DNA of 64,000 bases from Clostridium nigeriense. Lineage in GTDB: Bacteria; Bacillota; Clostridia; Clostridiales; Clostridiaceae. Within the stretch, counting starts at the first letter, position 1. Each line of letters opens with the position of its first letter. Below are positions 55,211 to 64,000 of the stretch, piece after piece. Below the pieces are notes generated by a model. That model searched no databases, was not told the DNA's origin, and was given only the letters and a program-made list of their open reading frames with translations. Location: the NCBI RefSeq assembly GCF_900086595.1, contig NZ_LT575472.1, forward strand, positions 841,046-905,045. Direction: 5' to 3'. Made by a program: the position numbers and the translations under genes.

Positions 55211-56590
55211 ATGGAAGGTATTTTAGAATTTTTTAGAGATTTTTTAAAAGAACCAGCATTATTAATGGGATTAATGGCATTTATAGGGTTAATAGCATTA
55301 AAAAAGCCAGCTCATAAGGTGATGTCTGGTACATTAAAGCCTATATTAGGATACTTAATGCTTGGAGCAGGAGCAGATTTTATAGTTTCTAACTTAAATC
55401 CTTTAGGAGAAATGATTCAAAAAGGCTTTAATATTAGTGGAGTTATACCGAATAATGAAGCAATAGTTTCAGTTGCCCAAAAGGTTCTTGGTGTTGAAAC
55501 TATGTCAATATTAGTAGCAGGGCTTATAGCTAATCTTATTATTGCTAGATTTACTAAGTTCAAGTATATATTCTTAACAGGACATCATAGTTTCTTTATG
55601 GCATGTTTATTATCAGCAGTTTTACAAACAGCTGGTTTTGAAGGAATTGCTTTGATTGGAATTGGAGGTGCTTTCTTAGGCTTAGTTAGTGCAATATTAC
55701 CAGCTATTGGGCAAAAATATACATTAAAGGTTACTGATGGTGATGAAGTTGCCATGGGACACTTTGGTAGTTTAGCTTATTATGTATCAGCATGGATAGG
55801 TGGTAAGGTAGGTAATCCAGAAAATAGTACAGAGAAGATGGAAATTCCAGAAAAGTGGAGCTTCCTAAGAGATACAACAATTTCAACTGCATTAACAATG
55901 ATGGCATTCTATTTAATAGCAGCAGTAGCAGCAGGTTCTGAATTTGTTGCTACTTTATCAGGTGGACAAAATATGATTTTATTTGCTTTAATGTCAGCAA
56001 TGAAGTTTGCAGTAGGAGTTACTATAGTTTATGCAGGTGTTAGAATGATTTTAGGAGATCTACTTCCAGCTTTCCAAGGTATTGCAACAAAGGTAATTCC
56101 AGATGCAGTACCAGCAGTAGATTGTGCAGTATTTTTTACCTATGCACCAACAGCAGTTGTTATAGGATTTGTTGCTAGTTTTATAGGTGGTGTTATTGGA
56201 ATGCTATTACTTGGAGTAGCAGGTGGAGTATTAATTATACCGGGACTTGTACCACATTTCTTCTGTGGAGCAACAGCAGGAATATATGGCAATTCAACAG
56301 GAGGGAAGAGAGGAGCTGCAATTGGAGCTTTTGTAAATGGACTATTAATAACTTTTATTCCAGCATTATTACTTCCTGTACTTGGAGACTTAGGTTTCCA
56401 AAATACAACCTTTGGTGATTTTGATTTTGGTATTATAGGTATTGCTATAGGAAAGCTTTATGAATTCTTAGGATCTATGGGAGTAATTATATTATTAGCG
56501 ATACTAATTATTGCTGTATTAGTTCCAAGTTTTATAAATACAAAGTCAAAGGTTATTAATAACAATTATGATGATGGAGAATCAATGTAA
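55211..56590 (+). CDS. PTS EIIC, ascorbate-like (SgaT/UlaA) family, second copy
   Basis: 459 residues, about 11 membrane segments. Similar to the first EIIC (FLTGHH, GVRMILGDLLPAFQGIATKV) but longer at the C-terminus, ending in NNNYDDGES. Last gene before a terminator; the following regulator gene is 148 nt downstream. Confidence 0.9.
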   Translation: MEGILEFFRDFLKEPALLMGLMAFIGLIALKKPAHKVMSGTLKPILGYLMLGAGADFIVSNLNPLGEMIQKGFNISGVIPNNEAIVSVAQKVLGVETMSILVAGLIANLIIARFTKFKYIFLTGHHSFFMACLLSAVLQTAGFEGIALIGIGGAFLGLVSAILPAIGQKYTLKVTDGDEVAMGHFGSLAYYVSAWIGGKVGNPENSTEKMEIPEKWSFLRDTTISTALTMMAFYLIAAVAAGSEFVATLSGGQNMILFALMSAMKFAVGVTIVYAGVRMILGDLLPAFQGIATKVIPDAVPAVDCAVFFTYAPTAVVIGFVASFIGGVIGMLLLGVAGGVLIIPGLVPHFFCGATAGIYGNSTGGKRGAAIGAFVNGLLITFIPALLLPVLGDLGFQNTTFGDFDFGIIGIAIGKLYEFLGSMGVIILLAILIIAVLVPSFINTKSKVINNNYDDGESM

Positions 56591-56624
56591 TAATCAATTC
56601 AAAATGTCCATGAATTTTTAAATT

Positions 56625-56656
56625 AGGCTAGATAGGTTTATCTAGCCTTTATTTTC
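56625..56656 (+). terminator. Terminator after the second ascorbate-type PTS
   Basis: AGGCTAGATA, GGTT loop, TATCTAGCCT, then TTATTTTC. Confidence 0.88.
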
Positions 56657-56737
56657 GCAATTAACAATTTAAATATGTATAATAAAAAATAAGTACAATA
56701 CTAATATATATGGGATATAACTAAGGGGGAGAGAGGA

Positions 56738-58933
56738 ATGAATATAAGGTATATAGAAATATTAAATTTATTAATTAATTCTAATAATAGCGTAAATGTG
56801 GAGGACTTAGCAAATAGATTTGGTGTTTCAAAGAGAATGATTAGATATGATATTGATGAAATTAATAGCTACCTAAGAGAATGTAAAATTACAGAGATAG
56901 ATAAAAAACCTAATTCCTCATTGAAATTTGTAATAACAGAAGAGGAAAAAGAAAAGGTAAAAAAACTTATAAATAATATTAATATTAAAAGTTATGTATT
57001 TTCAACAGAAGAAAGGGTAGGCATATTATTATATGAATTACTAAACTCAAATAAAGAATACACATATAGTGAATTTCAAGAAAAGCTATCTATAAGTAAG
57101 ACTACCTTAGTTAATGATATAAAGAAGGTTAAGGAATGGCTTAATAAATATAGTATAGAAATTATAAAGGTTTCAAATAAAGGGTTTAAAATACAAGGAA
57201 ATGAAAGTGATATAAGAAAAGCAATAATAAGCTTACTTATAGATAAAAGTAATTATAATATTATTGAAACTCTAGAGAAGATTTACAATAATGAAAATAA
57301 TCATGTTTTGCTTAGTATTAAGAATTTAGATATTAATAAAGAAAATATGGAATATATAAAGGAACTTGTTAGAGAGATAGAAAAAGATTTTGGAGTGTTT
57401 TCTGAAGAAGGTTTTAATAATTTAGTTATTGCTGTTTTTGTAGTTATTAATAGGGCGGGGAGAATGCCAACTGTTAAGGAAAATAAAAGCTTAAGTTCAA
57501 CTTATAAAAAAGAGTATGAGGCAGCATTAAAAATTGCAGATAAAATAAAACATAAATTTTCAATTTCTTTAGGTAGTGAGGAAGTTAATATGATTACCAG
57601 TAAAATATTATCTGGTAGTAAAAGTGAAGGAGAGCTGTTTGAATCAAAAGATTATTTCGATGCTTGTTACATAGCTGGTAGGATAATGGATAATTTAAGA
57701 TTAACTTTTGGAAATGAGTTTAGAATGGATAACAATTTATTTGAAAGTTTTATAAGCCATCTAAAGAGTTTGATTTTTAGACTTAAGCATAATGTGATAA
57801 GTAAAAATCCTATATTAGAAACCATAATGAGTAATTATAAAAATGAGTTCAAATTAGTAAAAGAAGCAGTAGGTTTTATAAATGAAAAATTTGACTATAT
57901 ATTAAGTGATGATGAGATAGGATATATAGTTATGTATATAGAAGCTACTATAGAAAAAAGTAAGAAGGATGAGATTGGAAGAACTAAAAATATTTTAATA
58001 GCTTGCTCAGCAGGATTTGCTACTGGAAGATTGTTAGAAGCTAAGATAAAGGGAAGATTTGATGTAAAAGTAATAGGGGTTACTTCTATACATAATATAA
58101 GGAGTTTTTTTTATGATAAAAATAAAATTGACTATATAGTATCTTCAGTTGATATAAATGAAAGTTTTAACGCACCTATTATAAAAGTTTCACCAATTTT
58201 AAATAGTAAAGATATTGAAGTTTTGAGTAAGTATTTAGCATTAAGAAAACTAAATGTAAGCAAAAATAATAAAGAAGATGAAATATTTACTAAAATAGAA
58301 GATAAAAAAAATTATATTATTGAAAGTAATCAAAATGAAATAATAAATATAAATGAAATAATTAATATTATAGAGAAAAACTCAAATATAATTAATAGAG
58401 AAAATTTGATTAAGGACTTAAGTTATTACTTCAGTGAAGTAGGAAAAATAAATTTATATGATAATATTGATAAAAATATATTGAGTTATATTTCAGAAGA
58501 AAATATTCAGTTAAACTTAGAGGTGAGTAGTTGGGAAGAAGCTATAAAAATAAGTGCAGAACCACTATTAAAAAACAAAGTTATTACAGAAGAATATATA
58601 CAAGCAATGATAGATAATGTTAAAAGTTTAGGTGCTTATATAGTTGTTGATGATGGAATTGCAATACCTCATGCAAGGCCTGATAAATATGTGAAGAATT
58701 TTGGAATAACAATCAATACTTTTAAAACTCCAATAACAATAGGAAGTCATAATAATATAAGAATTTTTATAACCATAGCAAGTATAGATAATGAAAATCA
58801 TATTAAAATTATAACGCAAATAATGAAATTAATAGAAGATGAGAAGTTTATAGAATTATTAAAAAATGAAAATATAAGTAAAAAAAATTTATTAAGAAGA
58901 GTAAATGAGTTATATAAGATTAATTGTGATTAA
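56738..58933 (+). CDS. PRD-domain transcriptional regulator with EIIB and EIIA domains, second copy
   Basis: 731 residues: HTH domains (about 5-45 VEDLANRFGVSKRMIRYDID; 90-150), two PRDs (about 190-295 and 300-405), EIIB-like (about 408-500, NILIACSAGFATGR with a cysteine) and EIIA (about 585-725) with active histidine in AIPHARPD. It is a PTS-controlled activator. It is paralogous to the regulator at 49140, and each probably controls one of the two ascorbate-type PTS operons between them. GGGGGAGAGG precedes ATG 56738. Confidence 0.9.
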   Translation: MNIRYIEILNLLINSNNSVNVEDLANRFGVSKRMIRYDIDEINSYLRECKITEIDKKPNSSLKFVITEEEKEKVKKLINNINIKSYVFSTEERVGILLYELLNSNKEYTYSEFQEKLSISKTTLVNDIKKVKEWLNKYSIEIIKVSNKGFKIQGNESDIRKAIISLLIDKSNYNIIETLEKIYNNENNHVLLSIKNLDINKENMEYIKELVREIEKDFGVFSEEGFNNLVIAVFVVINRAGRMPTVKENKSLSSTYKKEYEAALKIADKIKHKFSISLGSEEVNMITSKILSGSKSEGELFESKDYFDACYIAGRIMDNLRLTFGNEFRMDNNLFESFISHLKSLIFRLKHNVISKNPILETIMSNYKNEFKLVKEAVGFINEKFDYILSDDEIGYIVMYIEATIEKSKKDEIGRTKNILIACSAGFATGRLLEAKIKGRFDVKVIGVTSIHNIRSFFYDKNKIDYIVSSVDINESFNAPIIKVSPILNSKDIEVLSKYLALRKLNVSKNNKEDEIFTKIEDKKNYIIESNQNEIININEIINIIEKNSNIINRENLIKDLSYYFSEVGKINLYDNIDKNILSYISEENIQLNLEVSSWEEAIKISAEPLLKNKVITEEYIQAMIDNVKSLGAYIVVDDGIAIPHARPDKYVKNFGITINTFKTPITIGSHNNIRIFITIASIDNENHIKIITQIMKLIEDEKFIELLKNENISKKNLLRRVNELYKINCD

Positions 58934-59035
58934 TTAATAGAGATGAATTAAATAATATAAGTAAATGGAGTTTGGATATTTTAAATGAATTATTTATTTG
59001 AAAGTAAGTTAATTTTATAATTATTTTTAGTAAGT

Positions 59036-59085
59036 AAGATCTAATTACGTAATTATTTTAGTTATGTAATTAGGTCTTTTTTTAT
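59036..59085 (+). terminator. Terminator after the second regulator gene
   Basis: AAGATCTAATTACGTAAT pairs with GTTATGTAATTAGGTCTT (G-U included), followed by TTTTTATTT. Confidence 0.85.
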
Positions 59086-59173
59086 TTAAGAATACTTATT
59101 AATAGGTAAAATTGGATTTTAATATATAATCTAAATATTATTTTTTCTTTTTGTAAAACACTTATGAAAGTTA

Positions 59174-59437
59174 AATTTATTATAAATTATAAATAAAAAA
59201 TATCTAAAATAGGAAATAGATGTCTTGACAAATTATTTTTGGTAAAATATACTTTATACGTAATTAATAATAAATTAGTATCAATTATATATTTTTTAAC
59301 TGAAATTATACTTTATAAATAATTTTTTATAAAAAATAAGATAACGCTAAATTACTAAAAATTTTTAAATGAGAAAAAATCTTTTATTTTTAATAAATTT
59401 ACGTATAATGATAATTTATATTAAAAGAAAACGATTA
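59174..59437 (+). repeat. Tandemly duplicated promoter region, copy A
   Basis: Shares ordered conserved blocks with copy B about 401 bp further on: a 22-nt AT block at 59174, the promoter at 59225, a 33-nt identical block at 59311-59343 and GAAAACGATTA at 59427. Blocks between have diverged. No gene is inside. Confidence 0.8.
59225..59253 (+). promoter_or_regulatory. Duplicated promoter, copy A
   Basis: TTGACA, 17-bp spacer, TATACT: a strong near-consensus promoter about 700 bp before the sulfatase start. Confidence 0.75.
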
Positions 59438-59575
59438 ATACAAATTAATTAAATAACTACATAATAATAGTTATATTTCTTGCAAAGTATCATACAAATT
59501 AAATTTAAGTATAAGAAGATATAATAAGTAATAAATTGAAAAATAAAATTATTTGTAGATATTATATATTAATTG

Positions 59576-59836
59576 AATTTATTATAAATTATAAATAAAT
59601 ATATGTAAAAAAGGTAATAGATGTATTGACAAATTATTTTTCGTAAATTATACTTTAAACAGAATTGATAATTAATTATTATTAATAATACATATTTAAG
59701 GGGTAATTATGCTTTATAAATAATTTTTTATAAAAAATAAGATATATATGAAGTAGGATATTATTTATAAGTATCATTTCTTTTAGATTATAAAATAATT
59801 ATTTAAGTCAAGATAAGCAATTTAAGAAAACGATTA
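59576..59836 (+). repeat. Tandemly duplicated promoter region, copy B
   Basis: Second copy, ending about 90 bp before the sulfatase gene. Same block order: AT block 59576, promoter 59626, identical 33-nt block 59712-59744, GAAAACGATTA 59826-59836. The last block resembles the core of LacI/CcpA-type operators. Confidence 0.8.
59626..59654 (+). promoter_or_regulatory. Duplicated promoter, copy B (sulfatase operon)
   Basis: TTGACA, 17-bp spacer, TATACT, about 270 bp before the sulfatase start. Confidence 0.78.
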
Positions 59837-59927
59837 AAAATTTTAACTAGAGTTAAGTTAATATCTAACTATAAGTCACTAATTGTAAATGTTATAAAAA
59901 GTATTTATAAGAAAGGATGTGATATAT

Positions 59928-61391
59928 TTGGACAAACCTAATGTTATTTTAATGATGGTTGATCAAATGAGATATGATTGTATGGGGGCTAACGGTAATG
60001 AGGTTATTTCTACGCCTAATTTAGATATGATGGCTAATACAGGATACAATTTTGATAATGCTTACACCGCAGTTCCAACATGCATTGCTTCAAGGGCATC
60101 TTTATTAACAGGACTATCTCAAAAAAATCATGGTCGTGTAGGATATGAAGATGGTGTACCTTGGAAATACAAAAATACGCTAGCTAAAGAATTTACAAGC
60201 TTAGGATATCAAACAGAATGTATTGGAAAGATGCATGTATATCCAGAAAGAAATAGACTTGGATTCGAACATGTAGAGCTGCATGATGGATATTTACACT
60301 TTGCTAGAAAATATGATAAAGAATTCTCTACACAATTTGAAAATGTAGATGATTATTTAAAGTGGTTTAGAGAAAAAAAAGGGCATGATGTAGATTTATT
60401 TGATAATGGATTAGATTGTAATTCATGGGTAGCAAGGCCTTGGCAATATGAAGAGGAACTACATCCAACAAACTGGGTTGTAACTAAAAGTATTGAATTT
60501 TTAAAGCGAAGGGATAAAGAGGTTCCATTCTTTTTAAAGATGTCGTTTACACGACCTCATTCTCCAATAGATCCTCCTTCATATTATTTTAATATGTATA
60601 TGAGTATGTTAAATGAATTGCCTAATAATAAAGTTGCTGAATGGGCGAAAAATATTGGAGAAGATAACCCACTTTCTACTATAGCAACACGAGGAAAATT
60701 AAGTCCAATGGATTTTAAAAGATTTGTTGCAGGATATTATGGATTAATAACTCATATAGATCATCAGATTGGTAGATTTTTAATAGCTTTAAAAGAGCAT
60801 AGGCTTGATAAAAATACTATTATTATCTTTTTATCAGATCATGGAGATCAATTATGTGAGCATAATCTTTTGAGAAAAGCATACCCTTACCAAGGAAGTA
60901 TTCATATTCCTCTATTTTTATATGATCCAGGTAATATTCTAGACGGTAAAGTGAAAAGGATTAAAGAGCTCATAGAAATGAGGGATGTATTTCCAACTTT
61001 AATAGACATATCAGTAGGAAAGAGTGTACCAGATATTGATGGTAAAAGCTTTAAAGATTGTATATACGATGAAAAATATTCAATGAGAGATTATATTCAT
61101 GGAGAACATAGTTTTGGAGAATATTCTAGTCAATTTATTCTTACAAAAGAGTGGAAGTATATATGGTTTCCTATTAAAAATGAAGAACAGCTTTTTAATT
61201 TAAAAGATGATCCTAATGAAATGAATGATTTAAGTAATAATTATGATTATAAAAATATTATTAATGAATTAAGAAAAATTTTAATTGAAGAATTAAAAAA
61301 TAGAGAAGAGGGTTTTGTACAATATGGAAATTTAATAAAAAAAGACTATATTGATCCAACATTATCTATTTTAAAAAATAATAATTATTAA
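59928..61391 (+). CDS. Cytoplasmic formylglycine-dependent sulfatase
   Basis: 487 residues of the alkaline phosphatase/sulfatase fold. [13 protein letters not shown] at the N-terminus carries the metal-binding aspartate. The maturation motif is CIASR with C52, converted to formylglycine by an anaerobic radical-SAM maturase in bacteria of this type. [15 protein letters not shown] near 300 supplies further metal ligands. There is no signal peptide, so it acts in the cytoplasm. I chose TTG 59928 behind AAAGGA; GTG 59919 is too close to that site. The next genes are a PTS EIIC and a GH35 beta-galactosidase, so the substrate is probably an imported sulfated galactoside; this is inference. Confidence 0.88.
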   Translation: MDKPNVILMMVDQMRYDCMGANGNEVISTPNLDMMANTGYNFDNAYTAVPTCIASRASLLTGLSQKNHGRVGYEDGVPWKYKNTLAKEFTSLGYQTECIGKMHVYPERNRLGFEHVELHDGYLHFARKYDKEFSTQFENVDDYLKWFREKKGHDVDLFDNGLDCNSWVARPWQYEEELHPTNWVVTKSIEFLKRRDKEVPFFLKMSFTRPHSPIDPPSYYFNMYMSMLNELPNNKVAEWAKNIGEDNPLSTIATRGKLSPMDFKRFVAGYYGLITHIDHQIGRFLIALKEHRLDKNTIIIFLSDHGDQLCEHNLLRKAYPYQGSIHIPLFLYDPGNILDGKVKRIKELIEMRDVFPTLIDISVGKSVPDIDGKSFKDCIYDEKYSMRDYIHGEHSFGEYSSQFILTKEWKYIWFPIKNEEQLFNLKDDPNEMNDLSNNYDYKNIINELRKILIEELKNREEGFVQYGNLIKKDYIDPTLSILKNNNY

Positions 61392-61402
61392 GGAGAGATA
61401 AA

Positions 61403-62755
61403 ATGAACAAATTTATGGAATCTATGGAAAAATATCTATTACCAATTGCTTCAAAAATAAGTAATCAAAAATTTTTAATAGCTCTTAGAGATTCTTTTAT
61501 AGGAACAATGCCAGTGGTTATGACTGGTTCTATAGCTATTTTATTAAATGCATTTTTAGTGGATGTACCTGGTCAGTTTGGAAATACTTCTATTCCCCAA
61601 ACATTTAGTTGGCTTGTAGATATTAATAATTTGATATTTAAAGGAAGTTTAGCCATAGTGTCTTTATTATTTATTTATTCTTTAGGGGTAAATATTGCGA
61701 AAATTTATAAAACAGATACATTATCATCTGGCTTAATTTCCCTTTCTGCATTTATAATTTCAATTGGTAATACTGTTTCTACAAAAATAAAATTACCAAA
61801 TGCTGATGAGCAAGTTTTAAATGGCATTTTTAATGGAGTTAAGGGTATTCTCGTTGATGGAAACTCTTTATCTGTTACAGCTGGAAATGTTCTTCCTATA
61901 AACCAAATTAACTCAAGAGGATATTTTACAGCAATGATAATAGGCTTTATAGCTTCTATTATATTCTGTAAAGTTATGAATAAGAACTGGACAATTAAAT
62001 TACCAGAGTCAGTACCCCCTGCAATTGCTAAACCTTTTATGTCAATAATTCCTGGTTTTCTTGCTTTATATTCTATAGCTATATTAACATATGTATTTAA
62101 TAGAGTTACTGGAGAATTAATAAATGATTGGATTTATAAAATGTTACAAATGCCTTTATTAGGATTATCTCAAAACTACTTTGCAGTTTTAATTCTTGCA
62201 GTAATGATACAATTACTTTGGTTTTTTGGTATACATGGTGGAAACGTTATGGCACCAATTATGGAAGGGGTTTTTGGAGTAGCTTTATTAGCTAATATGG
62301 AAGCTTTTCAAAATGGTCAACCAATTCCTTATTTATGGACAAGCGTATCATTTGGATCATTTGTTTGGTATGCAACATTAGGCCTATTGATAGCAATATT
62401 CTTGCAATCAAGAAATAAGCATTATAGGGAAGTTGCAAAGTTAGGTATAGTTCCATGTATTTTTAATATTGGTGAGCCGGTTATGTATGGTCTTCCTACA
62501 GTAATGAATCCAATATTATTTATACCAAAGATATTAGCACCAGCTTTAATGGTTACAGTTGCGTATTTTGCAACTAGTTTTGGTTTAGTAGCTCCAGTTA
62601 CTCAAAATGTTACATGGGTTATGCCACCGGTATTATATGGTTTCTTCTCTACGGGATTTGACTGGAGAGCAATTGTGTTATCAGTAGTTAATTTAGTAAT
62701 TGCTACATTAGTTTATTTACCTTTTGTAAAAATGGCTAATAAGGAGGAAATTTAA
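61403..62755 (+). CDS. PTS EIIC, lactose/cellobiose family
   Basis: 450 residues, about ten membrane segments, with family features LRDSFIGTMPVVMTGS near 28, WFFGIHGGNVMAP near 275 and FNIGEPVMYGLP near 354. No EIIA or EIIB is adjacent on this side; they may lie beyond the window or elsewhere. It starts 11 nt after the sulfatase and its TAA overlaps the next ATG (TAATG), so the three genes form one operon. Confidence 0.9.
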   Translation: MNKFMESMEKYLLPIASKISNQKFLIALRDSFIGTMPVVMTGSIAILLNAFLVDVPGQFGNTSIPQTFSWLVDINNLIFKGSLAIVSLLFIYSLGVNIAKIYKTDTLSSGLISLSAFIISIGNTVSTKIKLPNADEQVLNGIFNGVKGILVDGNSLSVTAGNVLPINQINSRGYFTAMIIGFIASIIFCKVMNKNWTIKLPESVPPAIAKPFMSIIPGFLALYSIAILTYVFNRVTGELINDWIYKMLQMPLLGLSQNYFAVLILAVMIQLLWFFGIHGGNVMAPIMEGVFGVALLANMEAFQNGQPIPYLWTSVSFGSFVWYATLGLLIAIFLQSRNKHYREVAKLGIVPCIFNIGEPVMYGLPTVMNPILFIPKILAPALMVTVAYFATSFGLVAPVTQNVTWVMPPVLYGFFSTGFDWRAIVLSVVNLVIATLVYLPFVKMANKEEI

Positions 62756-64000
62756 TGCCTAAGTTTGAAATAAGGGAAGAGTTTTATATAGATGATGATA
62801 AATTCAAAATTCTATCTGGAGCTATTCATTATTTCCGAATACATCCTTCACAATGGGAAGACACATTGTTCAATTTAAAAGCATTAGGATTTAATACAGT
62901 TGAAACTTATATTCCATGGAATATTCATGAGCCATATGAAGGAAAATTTGATTTTAAAGGAATCAAAGATATAGAAAAATTTATAAAAACGGCTGAAAAG
63001 ATAGGTTTATATGTTATCTTAAGACCTACGCCTTATATATGTGCTGAATGGGAATTTGGTGGTCTTCCTGCATGGCTTTTAAAGGATAAAGATATAAAGC
63101 TTAGAAGTTCAGATAATAAATTTATTGAAAAATTAAGAAACTACTACAAAGTATTATTACCGAAATTACTTAAGTACCAAGTAACGAATGGTGGACCAAT
63201 TTTAATGATGCAAGTTGAAAATGAATATGGTTCCTATGGTAATGAAAAACAATATTTAAGAATTGTAGCATCAATGATGAAGGAAAATGGGGTAGATGTT
63301 CCCCTTTTCACTTCAGATGGAACGTGGATTGAAGCATTAGAATCTGGATCACTAATTGAAGATAATATTTTTGTATCTGGTAATTTTGGATCAAAATCAA
63401 AAGAAAATTGTAAGATACTTAAAGATTTTATGGAAGAAAACGATAAAAAGTGGCCTGTTATGTGCATGGAATATTGGGATGGATGGTTTAATAGATGGGG
63501 TGAAGAGATTATTCGCAGGGATTCTATTGATTTAGCTAATGATGTTAAGGAGATGCTTGAAATTGGTAGTATAAATCTCTATATGTTTAGAGGTGGAACA
63601 AACTTTGGGTTTATGAATGGTTGTTCTGCAAGGGGAAATAATGATTTGCCACAAGTTACTTCTTATGATTATGATGCGGTATTAACTGAATGGGGAAATC
63701 CAAGTGATAAATATTTTGAATTACAAAAGGTTATGAAATCACTATATCCTAATATTAAACAAATGCCTCCAAGAAAGAGAACAGTAAAGAATATTGGTAG
63801 TTACAAAACTGATGGAGTTGCTAATCTTATGTCTGTTATTTCAGATATTTCTAAAGAAGTAAAAACAGTATATCCCAAGGGGATGGAAGATTTAGATTGT
63901 AACTATGGATATATGTTATATAGTAGTGAAATAAAAAATTATTATCATGATGAAAAATTAAAAGTAATAGATGCTTCAGATAGATGTCATATATATGTAG
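62755..64000 (+). CDS. GH35 beta-galactosidase, 5' part (runs off the window)
   Basis: 415 codons are visible. ATG 62755 overlaps the EIIC stop and follows AAGGAGG. It begins MPKFEIREEFYIDD, followed by the GH35 pattern LSGAIHYFRIHPSQWEDTL, acid/base E157 in QVENEYGSYG and nucleophile E239 in CMEYWDGWFNRWG, then GGTNFGFMNG. No signal peptide, so it acts on imported galactosides in the cytoplasm. Full GH35 enzymes of this type are about 590 residues, so about two thirds is present. No internal stop. Confidence 0.93.
   Translation, partial: MPKFEIREEFYIDDDKFKILSGAIHYFRIHPSQWEDTLFNLKALGFNTVETYIPWNIHEPYEGKFDFKGIKDIEKFIKTAEKIGLYVILRPTPYICAEWEFGGLPAWLLKDKDIKLRSSDNKFIEKLRNYYKVLLPKLLKYQVTNGGPILMMQVENEYGSYGNEKQYLRIVASMMKENGVDVPLFTSDGTWIEALESGSLIEDNIFVSGNFGSKSKENCKILKDFMEENDKKWPVMCMEYWDGWFNRWGEEIIRRDSIDLANDVKEMLEIGSINLYMFRGGTNFGFMNGCSARGNNDLPQVTSYDYDAVLTEWGNPSDKYFELQKVMKSLYPNIKQMPPRKRTVKNIGSYKTDGVANLMSVISDISKEVKTVYPKGMEDLDCNYGYMLYSSEIKNYYHDEKLKVIDASDRCHIYV

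Noticed and set aside
51089..56590. Ascorbate uptake (ula) operon
   Set aside because: Only the transporter family matches. None of the lactonase, decarboxylase or epimerase genes of ascorbate use is present, so gene symbols ula/sga were not assigned.
59086..59927. Small genes or an IS remnant in the 1-kb spacer before the sulfatase
   Set aside because: No frame of useful length, no transposase-like sequence and no terminal inverted repeats; the stretch is explained by a duplicated promoter region.

Overview
The window is very AT-rich, uses TTG as well as ATG starts, has strong GGAGG ribosome binding sites, and encodes a D-alanyl-teichoic acid operon, many PTS transporters and very large LPXTG-anchored glycosidases. 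This fits a low-GC Firmicute of Clostridium sensu stricto, most like a gut, mucin- or milk-glycan-using clostridium of the C. perfringens / C. tertium / C. paraputrificum type. The species call is inference. No tRNA, rRNA, transposase or CRISPR array was seen.

Layout. 1-7.9 kb: cell-envelope genes (end of a GtrA-like gene, a YfhO-like membrane protein, a polyprenol-phosphate glycosyltransferase), then a complete dlt operon in the order dltD-dltX-dltA-dltB-dltC. The 47-residue dltX overlaps the end of dltD. 8-11.8 kb: a HAD phosphatase, two convergent small sigma-70-like factors around a bidirectional terminator, a CpsB/YwqE-type PHP phosphatase, and small DUF1659 and DUF2922 proteins. 11.9-18.9 kb: a PRD regulator diverging from a sugar PTS (EIICB), an aspartase/fumarase-superfamily lyase, a HAD phosphatase and a NagA-type deacetylase, which looks like an uncharacterised amino-sugar pathway. 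19.1-22.4 kb: two tandem paralogues joining a periplasmic-type solute-binding domain to an EAL domain. The first is split by a stop right after an A7 slippery run.

22.5-49 kb: four giant cell-wall-anchored enzymes, GH20 hexosaminidase, GH84, GH29 fucosidase and GH2 beta-galactosidase, each with F5/8C or other binding modules, a FIVAR-type stalk and LPXTG. The GH20 also has a cohesin. Between the GH20 and GH84 genes lies a classical LicT-type beta-glucoside operon (licT, EIIBCA PTS, GH1) with two canonical RAT/terminator leaders. The GH20 and GH84 genes have their own terminator leaders preceded by a RAT-like but different hairpin. The GH84-GH29-GH2 block is bracketed by two degraded copies of the 3' end of a GH4 gene plus its terminator.

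49-59 kb: two ascorbate-type (SgaTBA/Ula-like) PTS clusters, each next to a multidomain PRD-EIIB-EIIA regulator, with a SIS-domain isomerase and a transaldolase-like aldolase between them. 59-64 kb: a ~400-bp tandemly duplicated promoter region in front of a cytoplasmic sulfatase, a lactose/cellobiose-type EIIC and a GH35 beta-galactosidase that runs off the window.

Together the genes describe a bacterium that trims host O-glycans or milk oligosaccharides outside the cell (Gal, GlcNAc, Fuc) and imports and splits fragments, including probably sulfated ones, through PTS systems. Regulation relies heavily on RNA terminators and PRD-domain proteins.
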